Assembly (NCBI GenBank): GCA_027576995.1
Contig: JANBQC010000340.1
Coordinates: 1-30,111 of the forward strand
DNA from: Dimargaris cristalligena
Lineage: Eukaryota > Kickxellomycota > Dimargaritomycetes > Dimargaritales > Dimargaritaceae
Reading direction: 5' to 3'
DNA: 30,111 nucleotides
The notes beneath the pieces were generated by a model. The model was not told where the DNA came from. It saw only the letters and a list, made by a program, of their open reading frames with translations, and searched no databases. This document shows, one piece after another, positions 10,217-20,648 of this stretch (positions are counted from its first letter, which is position 1; every line of letters begins with the position of its first letter). Both the position numbers and the translations under genes were made by a program.

Positions 10217-12045
10217 ATGCACGAAATAGTAACGCTCCAATTCGGCGAATATGCCAATTACGTTGGCAACCACTTTTGGAACATTCAGCAAGCCTACCCG
10301 AGTGAAGAGGGCGAGGTTGCTGAACCCCAAGTCGGCGCCCGGCAGGCGCCGAACCACACCTTGCTCTACCGGGAAAGTGAAACGAGGGGCTATGGGCGGA
10401 CTTTTACCCCACGACTGCTGATTTACGACCTTAAGGAGAACCTCGGCTCGCTCTCAAGTTACTCGGGTATATCGGCCAGCTCGACCCAGCCCCCCACCGA
10501 CTTCCAGACCCAGACCCACCATGAAGAAACCTGGGACCAACCGGCCCAGCTGTGTGCCCAGGAGATGATCCAGTCAGCCCCCTTTATTAAGCGGTGGGAG
10601 TCGCCCGACCCGGATGCCCCGGTGCACCAACCCCTCGAGCCCGACACTCACTACTGGACGGACTTTAGCGAGAATTTTTTCCACCCGCGAACGTTTTCCC
10701 CGCACTTCTCGACGCTGGCGGTCAATGGGGGTCTAAATGGCTTCGCCGAGTTCCAACAGGGCCGGGATCTCTTTCGCTACCAGCTAACCCAGGGCGAACT
10801 CAACGAGGATAATCTCCGATTTTTTGTCGAGGAGTCCGATTACCTCCAGGGTTTTCAAATTATAGCCAATGCCAATGATGGGTTTGCCGGCTACACCGCG
10901 GCCTATGTGGAATATCTCCGGGACGAATTTCCGAAGGAGCCCGTGCTGGTATTTGGGGCGGCCCATGTTGCGGAAGCCAGTGGTACTCCGAGCATGGCCC
11001 AGCTGCTTTCCATCCAGCAGTTTGCGGCCGAGGAATGCACCTACGTGCCCCTGCAACTGCCCAATGAGGCCAGATTAGGTCAGTTGGGTTGGCGATGTCC
11101 CGCTGGCTCGAAGTGGAATCAAACCTATGTATCAAGTGCCTTCCTGGCGGCTGCGATAGATACCATCACCCTTCCCTACAGGTAAGCGACTGGCCCTTTG
11201 GCTGGCTGGAGATATATGTATATATTGATATCCATATGTGGAAAAAGAACCGTCTTTAGGGAAGCTAGTCATAAGGGTTTTAACAGCCAGGCTATTCCAT
11301 CAATTTGCCTGCGTAATGGCTTGGAGTTCCAGGGCGCCGGCGGGAATCTTGTAGTACAAAAGCAGTGCGTGGCGCAATGGGCTGGCCTATATCTAACATC
11401 TTCTTTTGCCATGATTAATTTGTTACATTGATTCGGGACCCTTGCCCCTCTTGGCCTTTCCTTTGGCTCATACTACCTACTAGGACGGGTCATGCATCCC
11501 TGCACGAGCTCTGTAGTCGGATTACTGACCAGGGCCAGTTCAACACATTGGGGCTACACTCCACCTACCCCTCACCACTACCACCACTGGACGACGATTG
11601 GTACACTACTTGCACCAATCTCTCGGCGGATACCATACAGGACTTGTCAGTCTTCGCCAACTCCCGTCCACCCCAGGGCACCAGCGAAGACGAAGCCATT
11701 CAGTCGTTGACGGTGGTGCGTAGCCACCAGCTGGGCGCGTCCCGGCTGGATACCCGTATGCGGACGGCAATGGCCATCCCCATGGAGCTTCCTCTACCCC
11801 CCTCCTTCCCGGCCTTGTTTTGGACCATGCGTGGTGGTGAGTCAATGGGACTGGTGGGGCCCACCCTGCCAGGCCTGGTGACGGTGGAGAGTAACACCCG
11901 GCAGGCGAAATGGTTCGGACAGGCCAGTTGCGATGTTTCGGTTACCCTGGCGCGCCGACAGGGGAGCCATCTCGCTGAAGACGAATTGCGGGAGTTGCGG
12001 GAAGCCATGGTTGAGATGGAGCAGCGTTATGCGACACTTGGTTAG
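10217..12045 (+). CDS. DML1: Dml1/Misato, tubulin-like protein of mitochondrial inheritance, two exons
   Basis: Misato/Dml1 proteins combine a Misato segment with tubulin-like segments and are required for mitochondrial distribution and inheritance (yeast DML1, human MSTO1). Exon 1 is 10217-11181 and exon 2 is 11484-12045, giving 508 residues, within the family range (about 475-570). The donor CAG|GTAAGC and acceptor CTACTAG split an Arg codon and join TITLPY to RTGHASLHEL without disturbing the frame. The start MHEIVTLQFGEYANYVGNHF is the diagnostic Misato N-terminus. The ATG sits in GCCACCATG, an ideal initiation context, and is preferred over an in-frame ATG 36 bases upstream. The middle stretch LQGFQIIANANDGFAGYTA corresponds to the tubulin-like GFQ..D.H.GF region. 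It diverges from RRP12 and is followed in tandem by SEC62. No lesions were seen. Confidence 0.94.
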
Positions 12046-12838
12046 TATAGTAGAGCCGTTTTTTTTTACATGGCCTCGCTCGGTCTCATTTTGACGACTA
12101 ATAAAGGGACATACTGCTGCTATATAGACTCTTTGGCAATCCTTTTTACAGATAATGGGGCCCAATATACCCTGTCCTCTATAGACACGCCAGTGAGCGA
12201 GCCGAATGGTCGTGGAGGAGGGTATAGGGTGCTTCTCCTATCCAACGACAATGGCATCAATTCCGGAGGTTTGGTACAGGCATAGTCATAGTCGTAGTTA
12301 TTCGGGCACGGCGCGCGCCTGAGCACAGTGTGGTGTGGGGATAATCTGTGCAAGAGAACTAACCCAGTGGTGATGATTAGAGGAGAGGAAGGGGGGGGGG
12401 AATCTTAGTAGTGGAAATACCATTGATGAAATTTGGGCCAATGGCGGCCTCCCAAGTCAGCGGCCTTTCCCGACGGCCGACCAGCCAGAGCCTACGGTTT
12501 CACTACTTCTGGGTTGATGCGTTCTTTGTATAGAATCTACACCACTCTTATGGCACTGCCTACGAACCCCGCTGCACCGCACACTTCCACGAGTTGCTTC
12601 GAAACATAATAGTCCAACGCCCTCCCCTTCTCTAGTGCCAGTGCTGTCATTGACCTTGCCAAGTGTTTCTCCCATTATACTCTTTCCCGCTTTGCCAACA
12701 CCTTTTTAAAGCCCCTATTTATTCCCCAGTTCCTCCTGTTCGCTGGCTTTTTGAACCTCTCTCCTCCACTCCAGTCTTCCCTTGTCTATTCTTCATCATT
12801 AACTTCAAGCATTCAACCCAACTCCCACAATAACCACC
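12046..12838. other. DML1 3' region and SEC62 promoter/leader
   Basis: A near-ideal polyadenylation hexamer AATAAA lies at 12100-12105, 55 bases after the DML1 stop. A G10 run lies at 12391-12400. From about 12600 the sequence is strongly pyrimidine-rich up to the SEC62 start, like a fungal 5' leader. No gene on either strand is supported. Confidence 0.5.
12100..12105 (+). terminator. Probable poly(A) signal of DML1
   Basis: Exact AATAAA, 55 bases downstream of the DML1 stop codon and on the same strand. Confidence 0.6.
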
Positions 12839-13720
12839 ATGGATAAAGCTCCTAAGGACATCCGCAATGTCGCCAAATACCTCAGCGACGTGTCCCAATC
12901 CGGCCTGCGTGCCCGTGAAGGCATCTTGAATGGCCGCCGTGTCGAGTACTTTAAAGGTAGGTCCAGGTGACTTATAACTAGGTCTTCCCTCGCACATCCG
13001 CGCCATCCACCGCCATGTCGATCCTTACTAGCCAAATTACCTCCCATGTTCCCTGGAATCCCTGAACCCGTGTACTAACCCTTTTAGCTTATATAATACC
13101 CCTTCTCTGTTGCTGGTTAATCAACGGGCCCGCTGTTACTAACCGTATCCTTATAATTAGGTAAATCCGCCATCAATGCCCTTCTCAAAGAACAATATAA
13201 GGCCAAATCGCGGCCCACCGTCGCCGACCGTGACGACGCCGCCGAAATTCTCAAGGACCTCGTGCGGTACCAGTTTGTAGTGCGCTGCGACCGCAGCAGC
13301 GAAGAGGACACCCGTATGCTCCGGCTCAACCCCATGCAGGCCTTCCAGGAGGAAAGCTACTACGCCTGGCTTTACGAGGGATCCCAGTGGACCATTATCC
13401 TGGGGGGTATCGGCCTCGTGGCCGTGGTGCTGGCCGGGGTGATGTTCCCCCTCTGGCCCCCGATCCTGCGGGACGGTGCCTGGTACATCTCCGTAGCGGG
13501 TTTGGGCTTCCTCGGCTTCCTGTTTATCCTGTCCATCGTTCGGTTGATTCTCTATGTGCTTACCGTGTTCACTATCCCCCCCGGTCTCTGGCTCTTCCCC
13601 AACCTGTTCGAGGATGTTGGCTTTATCGATTCGTTTATTCCCCTGTACGCCTGGGACTCCCCCAAGAAGACGGCTGACAAGGGGTCGGTAATGTTGGACG
13701 GTACCAAGAAATCCGAATAG
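12839..13720 (+). CDS. SEC62: Sec62, ER protein translocation subunit, two exons
   Basis: Sec62 sits in the ER membrane with Sec63 and the Sec61 channel and supports post-translational import of secretory precursors. Exon 1 is 12839-12956 and exon 2 is 13161-13720, giving 225 residues; yeast proteins are about 275, so this one is short at its cytosolic C-terminus. The donor AAAG|GTAGGT and acceptor ATAATTAG join RRVEYFK to GKSAINALL, which is the family's highly conserved RVxYFKGK motif, so the splice is secure. Two membrane segments are visible at about residues 116-137 and 146-177, separated by a short lumenal loop (PPILRDG). The conserved GLWLFPNLFED follows at about 181-191. The start ATG is in CCACCATGG context. 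The intron contains two complete branch-site/acceptor units (see separate entry). An ATG at 13262 is internal to exon 2 and not a start. Confidence 0.95.
13073..13160 (+). promoter_or_regulatory. Duplicated branch-site/3' splice site units in the SEC62 intron
   Basis: A perfect TACTAAC at 13073-13079 is followed by CCTTTTAG ending at 13087. A second perfect TACTAAC at 13137-13143 is followed by the acceptor used for the conserved protein, ending at 13160. Using the first AG would add 73 bases and shift the frame. The first branch A lies only 9 bases from its AG, which is close but tolerated in some fungi. Confidence 0.55.
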
Positions 13721-14478
13721 AGCCGAGGGGATATACCCTGGGTTGTTGTTTTTTTATTTACTTTGTCTGATGTTTCCGCTAGTAGCGAATTTCAGTGCTG
13801 TCTATTTCATGGCGTTATTAAACCTGCCTCTTTTCCATCTCCTCATATGCCTACTTTCTTACGCTAGCCAGCGTAACCATGCGTGTTCCCTTTATGTCCT
13901 TCCCTATCCAGACGAAGGTTTCTCATTTCCGCTGTATGTTCAAAATAAATCCTATATCTAGATGTTAGCTTTTATTTTTGCCCCAGAAAATTATTGGTAA
14001 TTCCATTAGCTTACTCTGGAGGAAACTGGTCATTTTAATAGCTTCTTCTCAACCATACACATCAGATTCAAAAGGGTTTACTCTAAGTGGCCATATGGCT
14101 TTATTGAGCTATGCTTTTGGCTTGCATCCCAGTGGGAAAATAAACTCCCATTTCTATTGAATTTTCCCCGCCTATCATAGGTATACACATTTTTTTTAAA
14201 TAACTATTGGAATGGGTTAGGCAAAGCGAAAGGAATCTAAGCAGCTACATTTTCTAGGCAAGGCTTTTGCTACCTGACGCCCACCTTTGTGCCTGTGGCA
14301 TTCCCGATAGCTTTCCAAACTCGATCTTTTTTCCTCAACAACAGCTTCTACCACATCGCCTCGTCGTACCCACATCGTTTAATCCACCCCCAAGTCCTTT
14401 GGGAATAATTCTACCGTTTTTTTATCTACTCCAACGTACCTTGCGAACGCAAGCTTCCCCGCATTTCCTACATTCCAC
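13721..14478. other. SEC62 3' region and SKI6 promoter/leader
   Basis: An AATAAA lies at 13944-13949, 224 bases after the SEC62 stop. The sequence just before 14479 is pyrimidine-rich and resembles a leader. Short open stretches here (for example 13743-13961 and 14267-14575) have no coding character. Confidence 0.5.
13944..13949 (+). terminator. Possible poly(A) signal of SEC62
   Basis: Exact AATAAA on the coding strand, 224 bases after the stop codon. It is the first exact hexamer noticed in the 3' region. Confidence 0.45.
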
Positions 14479-15824
14479 ATGTCGCGCCAGGAACTTCTGT
14501 CTCCCGAAGGGCTTCGGATCGACGGTCGCCGTGCGAATGAATTGCGCCGGACGGTCTGTAAGCAGTCCGTATTAACCCAGGCCGACGGGTCTGCCTATTA
14601 CGAGCAGGGTAACACCAAGGTCCTTGCGGCCATTTATGGACCCCGAGAGGTAAGCTTCTTTTTACTTGATTGAATGAGCCCTGCGTCAGGGTATTGGTAG
14701 TAGTTCCGGTTGTAGAAGTATAAGGCCATGTGTATTGCGGCGAGTATTTGCCAAACGGGACCAACACTAGTTAAGTTTACTGATTGCTTATCGTATAGCT
14801 ATATCTAAATATAATTACTATTGTCTTTAAACTGGTTTAAATAGCCCCGTCTCCGATCCAACACGCTCAATGATCGAGCCTTCGTCAATGTCGAGTTTAA
14901 AGTAGCTCCGTTCAGTACCAACGAACGGCGCAAGCGTTCCAAAGGTGATCGGTACGTTACAGAGCGCCCCTGCCCCTCCATTTCACGCGCTCTATTGGGT
15001 GGTTGCACTAGTTACCTAGTCAGGCTCTTTGTTTTACAAGCAGTATCCTAATCTAGTGGGTGTATGTGTTTAAAAATACAACCAATTAACGCCTAGTTCA
15101 TTTAAAGTAGTGGTCTAACCATATCCTTTTCTGTACCTGCATCATTTACACCCCGCTGAATATCAACAGGCGTATCCTAGAAATCGCCTCCGCTGTTCGC
15201 CAGACCTTTGAATCAGTTATTGTGGCCACTGTATACCCTCGGTCCCAAATCGACGTTTTCCTGCACCTACTTCAGGACGATGGTGGAAACGTGCAGGCCT
15301 GCATTAACGCCACGACCCTGGCTCTCATTGACGCCGGTATCCCTATGACGGAATATATCTGCGCTTGCTCGGCCGGTTACATTGACGAGACGCCCGTACT
15401 CGATCTCAACCACATTGAAGAATCGTCGTTCGAAACCCCAGACTTGACTATTGCGGTCATGCCGCGGTCGGGCAAAGTCACCCTGCTTCAGGTAAGATTA
15501 GACTGTTGTTTTTCAATGTTTGAATTTATGATGTGCGCTTTTCGGCTCCATGGTTGATGGATATAGCCCTCAAATAGTAGTCACGCAAAGTATGCCCTCC
15601 ATTAGTGGCAACTTGCTAACGGTACCCCTTACTCTCTTTACTCAACCATGCTCTTTGTACCATTTCTCTTCAAAATCCGTCAACAGATGGAATCCCGCCT
15701 GGAAATTACTCGGCTAGAAGACACGATGCTGCTGGCCACCGAAGGCTGTAAGCAGATTCAGCGTATCATGGACAGTGTCGTTAGAGAGAACACCAGAGAT
15801 TTGGTTGAAAAGTACGGCCAGTAA
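14479..15824 (+). CDS. SKI6: Exosome ring subunit Rrp41/Ski6 (RNase PH family), four exons
   Basis: Rrp41 is one of six RNase PH-like subunits forming the exosome ring, which feeds RNA to Rrp44/Rrp6 for rRNA, snoRNA and mRNA 3' processing and decay. In most eukaryotes the ring is catalytically inactive; that is family knowledge, not read here. Exons are 14479-14649, 14845-14951, 15170-15491 and 15687-15824, giving exactly 245 residues, the length of human RRP41. Donors are GTAAGC, GTACGT and GTAAGA; acceptors end ATAG, ACAG and ACAG. Phases 0, 2 and 0 all join in frame. Landmarks are LRIDGRRANELR (residues 12-23), QGNTKVLAAIYGPRE at the exon 1 end, FSTNERRKRSKGDR across the exon 2/3 join, RSQIDVFLHLLQDDG, and the C-terminal helix EGCKQIQRIMDSVVRE. 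It is tandem with SEC62 and SF3B1. Confidence 0.96.
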
Positions 15825-17150
15825 ACCAAACCGCCCTTGTTTGAGTCAAGCCGACTAGCGTCAAAGCCGAGCGGCCTATCCGATTTTCGTTTAGCATACT
15901 TTACCCACCATTTATTAAATAAATACCCGCTTCTTGAACCGGTATTCCATCACGTCGCTGAGTGTTTGGCATATCTATACAGACCACCTCTTCCCAAACG
16001 GGCGGCTTAATATCACTGCTTCGTTTAACAATAGCAATCCTTCTGCTTATATTTCTCACTTATATAGACGGGTCTCTTGAAATAAAGAGTTTTGGGCTTA
16101 ATCTATCCAGCTCCTCACACCCGCAGTCTACACTTTCCCCCTACACCTTTTTGCTACACTTCATTCCGGCATATTCTTCGCCAAAGCTCCCTATATGTAT
16201 CTACTAGACCCATCGGAAGAATTTGCTACCGCCGTTCTTTCCAATTAGTCCAAATACCCACCCCCGTCGTGCTCTCTAATATTCTGCACGGTTCTTAGTA
16301 CTATCCGAAATACTTATGAAGCGATGCGGAACTGACCCAGGGCTGGTTTCAGAAACCTTAGTGGAGTCTCCAGCGTCTCGTCACTATTACGGCTGGTATG
16401 TAAACTACCCCTGTTGGATACCTACCAGGGCTATTATCTCTCTATTGAACTCGCTAATCTTTTAGTTTAACTATTCACCTAATTCCGCTGGGTTATAGTC
16501 TAGAACGCCACCAATCAACTGGGGGGGTGGTCATTGGTAGCCAGTGTGCTGAACAGAGCCGCTGTAGATGTATCATGTCAGTTAGATTCACAAGCTCTTT
16601 GGCAACATTGATAACGTTCACTTTCTATATTCCATACTATTCTATAATTTCTTTAAAGCGATACTACGGAGTACGGCAAATACTATATCTTGAGGCGCAG
16701 TACCTTATCTAGTTTAAAGAAGCATCTGTGGGACCAACGCGGAGGTTTCAATGTACATAATACAGTTTACTAATGATAGTCCTATAGGAATATCCTACCG
16801 ACACTCCTGTAGGGTAACTAACAATAAAGAAAATACCACACATTACGCGTATAATTTAACGTGATCGCGACGAGTAGTGATTATCTCGTCGTTCTAAGCC
16901 TGTAGTAGACTCCCAGCGGCTAAAACACATTCCCCGTGGAAACCACTATAACCATACAACTTTTTTTATTTAATATTCAATTGACCTAAGACCTGGGAAT
17001 TCTCCATCTTTCAATTACCACTGTTAACCTGTGTGCACCCATTATTCCGTTTGATTCCATTGCAGCTCCAACATTAAATAGTTCTTATCAAACCATTTCC
17101 TTTATCCCTTTTCTCTTCCATTCCTACTATACCCCCCCCTCTCAGCTTCA
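15825..17150. other. SKI6 3' region and long SF3B1 upstream region
   Basis: AATAAA at 15918-15923 is a good poly(A) signal for SKI6. The remaining 1.2 kb is AT-rich and shows no convincing gene; an open stretch at 15962-16207 is low-complexity and unrecognised. The last 60 bases before 17151 are a strong pyrimidine tract ending CTCTCAG four bases before the ATG. This could be a leader or the acceptor of a 5' untranslated intron. Confidence 0.45.
15918..15923 (+). terminator. Probable poly(A) signal of SKI6
   Basis: Exact AATAAA, 94 bases after the SKI6 stop codon, same strand. Confidence 0.6.
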
Positions 17151-20100
17151 ATGGCGGGTCCAACAGACGATCCCTCGGCGCCTGCGCCGCCCCGGAGCAA
17201 GAAATTATCCTCCTATACCGCCCCTCAAGAGTTTCTGGACGAGATAGTCCTGACTGGTGCGGATGAGGCCGCCGATCCGTTTGCCGAATACCGTAAAACC
17301 GAGCGGGTGATCGCTAAACGGGAGGACGAGTACCACGCCCGGCGTTTGAAGCGCACGCTTTCACCCGAACGGGCCGATCCATTTGCCGATACTGACGCTG
17401 CGGCGGCGGGTGGCCGAAGTTATGCCGATGCCATGCGTGAGGTGGAAATAGACCGTGAGCACCAGCGGGTTTTGCGCCAAGTAGCCGACCTGAGTAAGAA
17501 GGCCGGGGAAGAGGGCGCATCCAGTAGTGGCCCTGCGGAGCCCACGGCCTCCGCCAGTGGTCGGCGGCGTCGCCGTTGGGATGTGGCTACCCCCGTGCCA
17601 CAATCAGGCCCAGCAGCTGACCACACCGAAGCCGCAGCTTTAGCCGACTTGTCGAAAAGCCGCTGGGACGAAACCCCCCGGGCCGCCCCCGTTAAACGCA
17701 GTCGTTGGGATGCCACCCCCAAGTTCGATGCGACGGTTGAGGACACTCCGAAACGGACCGCCCGGTCCCGCTGGGACGAGACCCCAGTAGGTGCTTCGGG
17801 CACCCAGTTTGGTGAAACGCCTGTGGGTAATCTAGGACTGGTTACCCCCGTCGGGGGTTCAGCCGGAATGATACCCATGACCCCCACTAGTCAGTTTGAG
17901 CGTGAACTCGATACGCGGAATCGGCCCCTAAGTGACGCCGATTTAGACGCAATGCTGCCCAGTAAGGGCTACGAGGTCATCGAGCCACCAGCCTCATACG
18001 CACCTATTCATACCCCGTCCCGTAAACTCATGACTACTCCGACACCCATGGGTGCGGGAGGATACACGATGCCCGAAACCGAGCGTCGCCAGCAGTTCGA
18101 CGTGCCTCCCGAAATCCCCGGCTTACCCTCACTGAAACCGGAGGATATGGAGCATTTCGGCAAATTAACGGACCAAAAGGACGAGTCCGAACTTACCGCC
18201 ACGGAGGCCAAGGAACGCCGAATCATGAAACTTCTCCTCAAGATCAAGAACGGGACTCCGCCTATGCGCAAGGCCGCTCTCCGCCAAATCACTGACAAGG
18301 CCCGCGATTTTGGGGCCGCTCCTCTTTTTAACCAGATCCTGTCCCTGCTCATGTCACCGGCTTTGGAAGATCAGGAACGCCATTTGCTGGTCAAGGTCAT
18401 CGACCGCATTCTCTACAAACTGGATGATCTCGTCCGGCCTTTTGTGCACCAAATTCTGGTAGTGACTATGCCCATGTTGATCGATTCGGACTACTACGCG
18501 CGTATCGAGAGTCGCGAGATCATTTCCAACCTGAGTAAGGCGGCGGGATTAGCCACCATGATTGCCACCCTGCGCCCCGATATCGATTCCACCGACGAGT
18601 TCATTCGTAATACGACGGCGCGGGCCTTCTCCGTGGTGGCCTCGGCCCTCGGTATCCCAGCTCTGCTCCCGTTCCTCAAGGCGGTGTGCAAGAGTAAGAA
18701 GTCCTGGGAAGCCCGGCACACGGGTATCAAAATCATTCAACAGATTGCCATCCTGATGGGCTGCGCCATCTTGCCCTATCTCAAGGGTATCGTAGATATC
18801 ATCGCCCACGGCCTGGAGGATGAACAGCAAAAAGTGCGGACCATGACCGCCTTGGCCATCGCTGCCTTGGCCGAAGCGGCTGCCCCCTACGGTATTGAAT
18901 CTTTCGACTCCGTTCTCAAACCCCTCTGGACCGGTATTCGTAAACACCGCGGCAAGGGCCTGGCCGCCTTCCTCAAAGCCATTGGCTACATTATTCCACT
19001 TATGGAGCCCGAGTACGCCATCTACTACACCCGGGAGGTGATGGTGATTCTCATCCGCGAATTCCAGTCGCCCGACGAGGAAATGAAGAAGATTGTGCTC
19101 AAGGTCGTCAAACAGTGCGCGGCCACCGACGGGGTGGAGCCCCAGTACATTCGCACGGAAATCCTACACGAGTTCTTCCGTAACTTCTGGATTCGGCGCA
19201 TGGCTCTCGACCGCCGCAACTACCGCCAGGTGGTTGATACGACGGTGGAACTGGCCAATAAGGTTGGCGTGGCCGAAATTGTGAGTCGTATTGCCCAGGA
19301 CTTGAAGGACGAGTCGGAGCCGTATCGCAAAATGGTCATGGAGACGGTGGATAAAATTGTCAGCCAGCTGGGCCTAGCTGACCTGGACGACGAGCAGCTC
19401 AAACACCTATTCGACGGGATCCTGTACGCTTTCCAAGAACAAACCGCGGAGGACGTGGTGATGCTAAACGGGTTCGGCAGTGTAGCCAATGCCATGGGAG
19501 GCCGACTGGAGCCTTTTGTTGCCCAATTGGATGTGCTGATCCGCTGGCGGCTTAATAACAAGTCAGCCAAGGTACGGCAGCAGGCGGCGGACCTGGTGGC
19601 CCGTATAGCGGCCAACGTACAGGCCTGCGGCAAGGAGGAGAACCTCCGGCATTTGGGTACCGTCATTTACGAGCATCTCGGTGAAGAATACCCCGAGGTC
19701 CTGGGCTCTATCCTAGGCGCCCTGAAGGCGATTGTCAATGTGGTCGGTATGCACAACATGACGCCACCCATTAAGGATCTGCTGCCCCGCCTCACTCCCA
19801 TTCTGCGTAACCGGCATGAAAAAGTGCAAGAGAACTGTATCGATTTGGTCGGCCGTATCGCTGATCGAGGCGCTGAGTTCGTCAGTCCCCGGGAATGGAT
19901 GCGCATCTGTTTCGAACTGCTGGATATGCTCAAGGCCCAGAAGAACGGTATCCGGCGTGCCGCGGTCAACACTTTTGGTTACATCGCCAAGGCGATCGGA
20001 CCCCAGGACGTCCTGAGTACGCTCCTGGACAATCTGCGGGTCCAGGAACGGCAGAACCGGGTCTGTACCACCGTGGCCATCGCTATTGTGGCCGAAACGT

Positions 20101-20648
20101 GTGCCCCGTACATGGTCCTGCCGGCCCTGATGAACGAATACCGGGTGCCGGAACTGAATGTCCAGAACGGGGTGCTCAAGTCACTATCGTTCCTGTTCGA
20201 ATATATTGGGGAAATGGGCAAAGACTACGTCTACGCCGTGACACCCCTCTTAGAAGATGCCCTGGCCGACCGGGACCTGGTGCATCGCCAGACCGCCTGT
20301 GCGGCTATCAAACACATGTCCCTGGGCGTGGCCGGACTTGAATGCGAAGATGCTCTCACGCATTTGCTCAACCTCGTCTGGCCCAACATCTTCGAAACTT
20401 CACCCCACGTCATTGGCGCGGTTTTGGAGGCCATCGAAGGGTTACGGGTGGCCCTCGGCCCGGGGGTCCTTTTACAATACCTATTACAGGGGCTTTTCCA
20501 CCCCGCCCGTCGGGTCCGTGAAATTTACTGGCGTATCTATAACTCCGTGTATATTGCCAGCCAAGGCGTGTTGGTTCCATATTACCCACCAGTTGATGAC
20601 GATAAACATAACCATTATCGCATTCCTGAATTGACCTACCTACTCTAA
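17151..20648 (+). CDS. SF3B1: Splicing factor 3b subunit 1 (SF3B1/Hsh155/Prp10), single exon
   Basis: SF3B1 is the HEAT-repeat scaffold of the U2 snRNP SF3b complex and clamps the branch-site helix during spliceosome assembly. The gene encodes 1165 residues in one uninterrupted frame; human is 1304, with the difference in the N-terminal region. Four RWD motifs followed by A/E-T-P (residues 142, 171, 185, 207) match the tryptophan ligand motifs bound by UHM domains such as that of U2AF. Residues about 255-300 ([13 protein letters not shown] to HTPSRKL) match the SF3B6/p14-binding segment. The HEAT superhelix starts near 345 and runs to the C-terminus. Human hotspot positions are all conserved at a constant offset of 139: E622, R625, N626, H662, K666 and K700 correspond to E483, R486, N487, H523, K527 and K561. 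The start MAGPTDDP is preceded by a pyrimidine tract. Codon use is GC- and CpG-rich like its neighbours. No lesions. Confidence 0.98.
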   Translation: MAGPTDDPSAPAPPRSKKLSSYTAPQEFLDEIVLTGADEAADPFAEYRKTERVIAKREDEYHARRLKRTLSPERADPFADTDAAAAGGRSYADAMREVEIDREHQRVLRQVADLSKKAGEEGASSSGPAEPTASASGRRRRRWDVATPVPQSGPAADHTEAAALADLSKSRWDETPRAAPVKRSRWDATPKFDATVEDTPKRTARSRWDETPVGASGTQFGETPVGNLGLVTPVGGSAGMIPMTPTSQFERELDTRNRPLSDADLDAMLPSKGYEVIEPPASYAPIHTPSRKLMTTPTPMGAGGYTMPETERRQQFDVPPEIPGLPSLKPEDMEHFGKLTDQKDESELTATEAKERRIMKLLLKIKNGTPPMRKAALRQITDKARDFGAAPLFNQILSLLMSPALEDQERHLLVKVIDRILYKLDDLVRPFVHQILVVTMPMLIDSDYYARIESREIISNLSKAAGLATMIATLRPDIDSTDEFIRNTTARAFSVVASALGIPALLPFLKAVCKSKKSWEARHTGIKIIQQIAILMGCAILPYLKGIVDIIAHGLEDEQQKVRTMTALAIAALAEAAAPYGIESFDSVLKPLWTGIRKHRGKGLAAFLKAIGYIIPLMEPEYAIYYTREVMVILIREFQSPDEEMKKIVLKVVKQCAATDGVEPQYIRTEILHEFFRNFWIRRMALDRRNYRQVVDTTVELANKVGVAEIVSRIAQDLKDESEPYRKMVMETVDKIVSQLGLADLDDEQLKHLFDGILYAFQEQTAEDVVMLNGFGSVANAMGGRLEPFVAQLDVLIRWRLNNKSAKVRQQAADLVARIAANVQACGKEENLRHLGTVIYEHLGEEYPEVLGSILGALKAIVNVVGMHNMTPPIKDLLPRLTPILRNRHEKVQENCIDLVGRIADRGAEFVSPREWMRICFELLDMLKAQKNGIRRAAVNTFGYIAKAIGPQDVLSTLLDNLRVQERQNRVCTTVAIAIVAETCAPYMVLPALMNEYRVPELNVQNGVLKSLSFLFEYIGEMGKDYVYAVTPLLEDALADRDLVHRQTACAAIKHMSLGVAGLECEDALTHLLNLVWPNIFETSPHVIGAVLEAIEGLRVALGPGVLLQYLLQGLFHPARRVREIYWRIYNSVYIASQGVLVPYYPPVDDDKHNHYRIPELTYLL

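Noticed and set aside
11428..12045. Separate gene with its own start downstream of DML1 exon 1
   Set aside because: From 11484 it is DML1 exon 2. The 302-base intron has GTAAGC and CTACTAG borders and the joined sequence continues the Misato/Dml1 family without a gap.
13262..13720. Short membrane protein starting at 13262
   Set aside because: It is the C-terminal two-thirds of Sec62. Upstream exon sequence contains the diagnostic RVEYFKGK motif.
15222..15557. Independent 111-codon gene
   Set aside because: It is an internal part of SKI6 exon 3 read past its donor at 15492.
4913..15824. RRP12 and SKI6 as a functional rRNA-processing cluster
   Set aside because: They are on opposite strands and separated by unrelated DML1 and SEC62. 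Co-location of two common housekeeping genes is not evidence of a cluster.
15962..16207. 81-codon Ser/Leu-rich frame
   Set aside because: It lies in AT-rich spacer, immediately after the SKI6 poly(A) signal, with no coding-like composition or homology I recognise.
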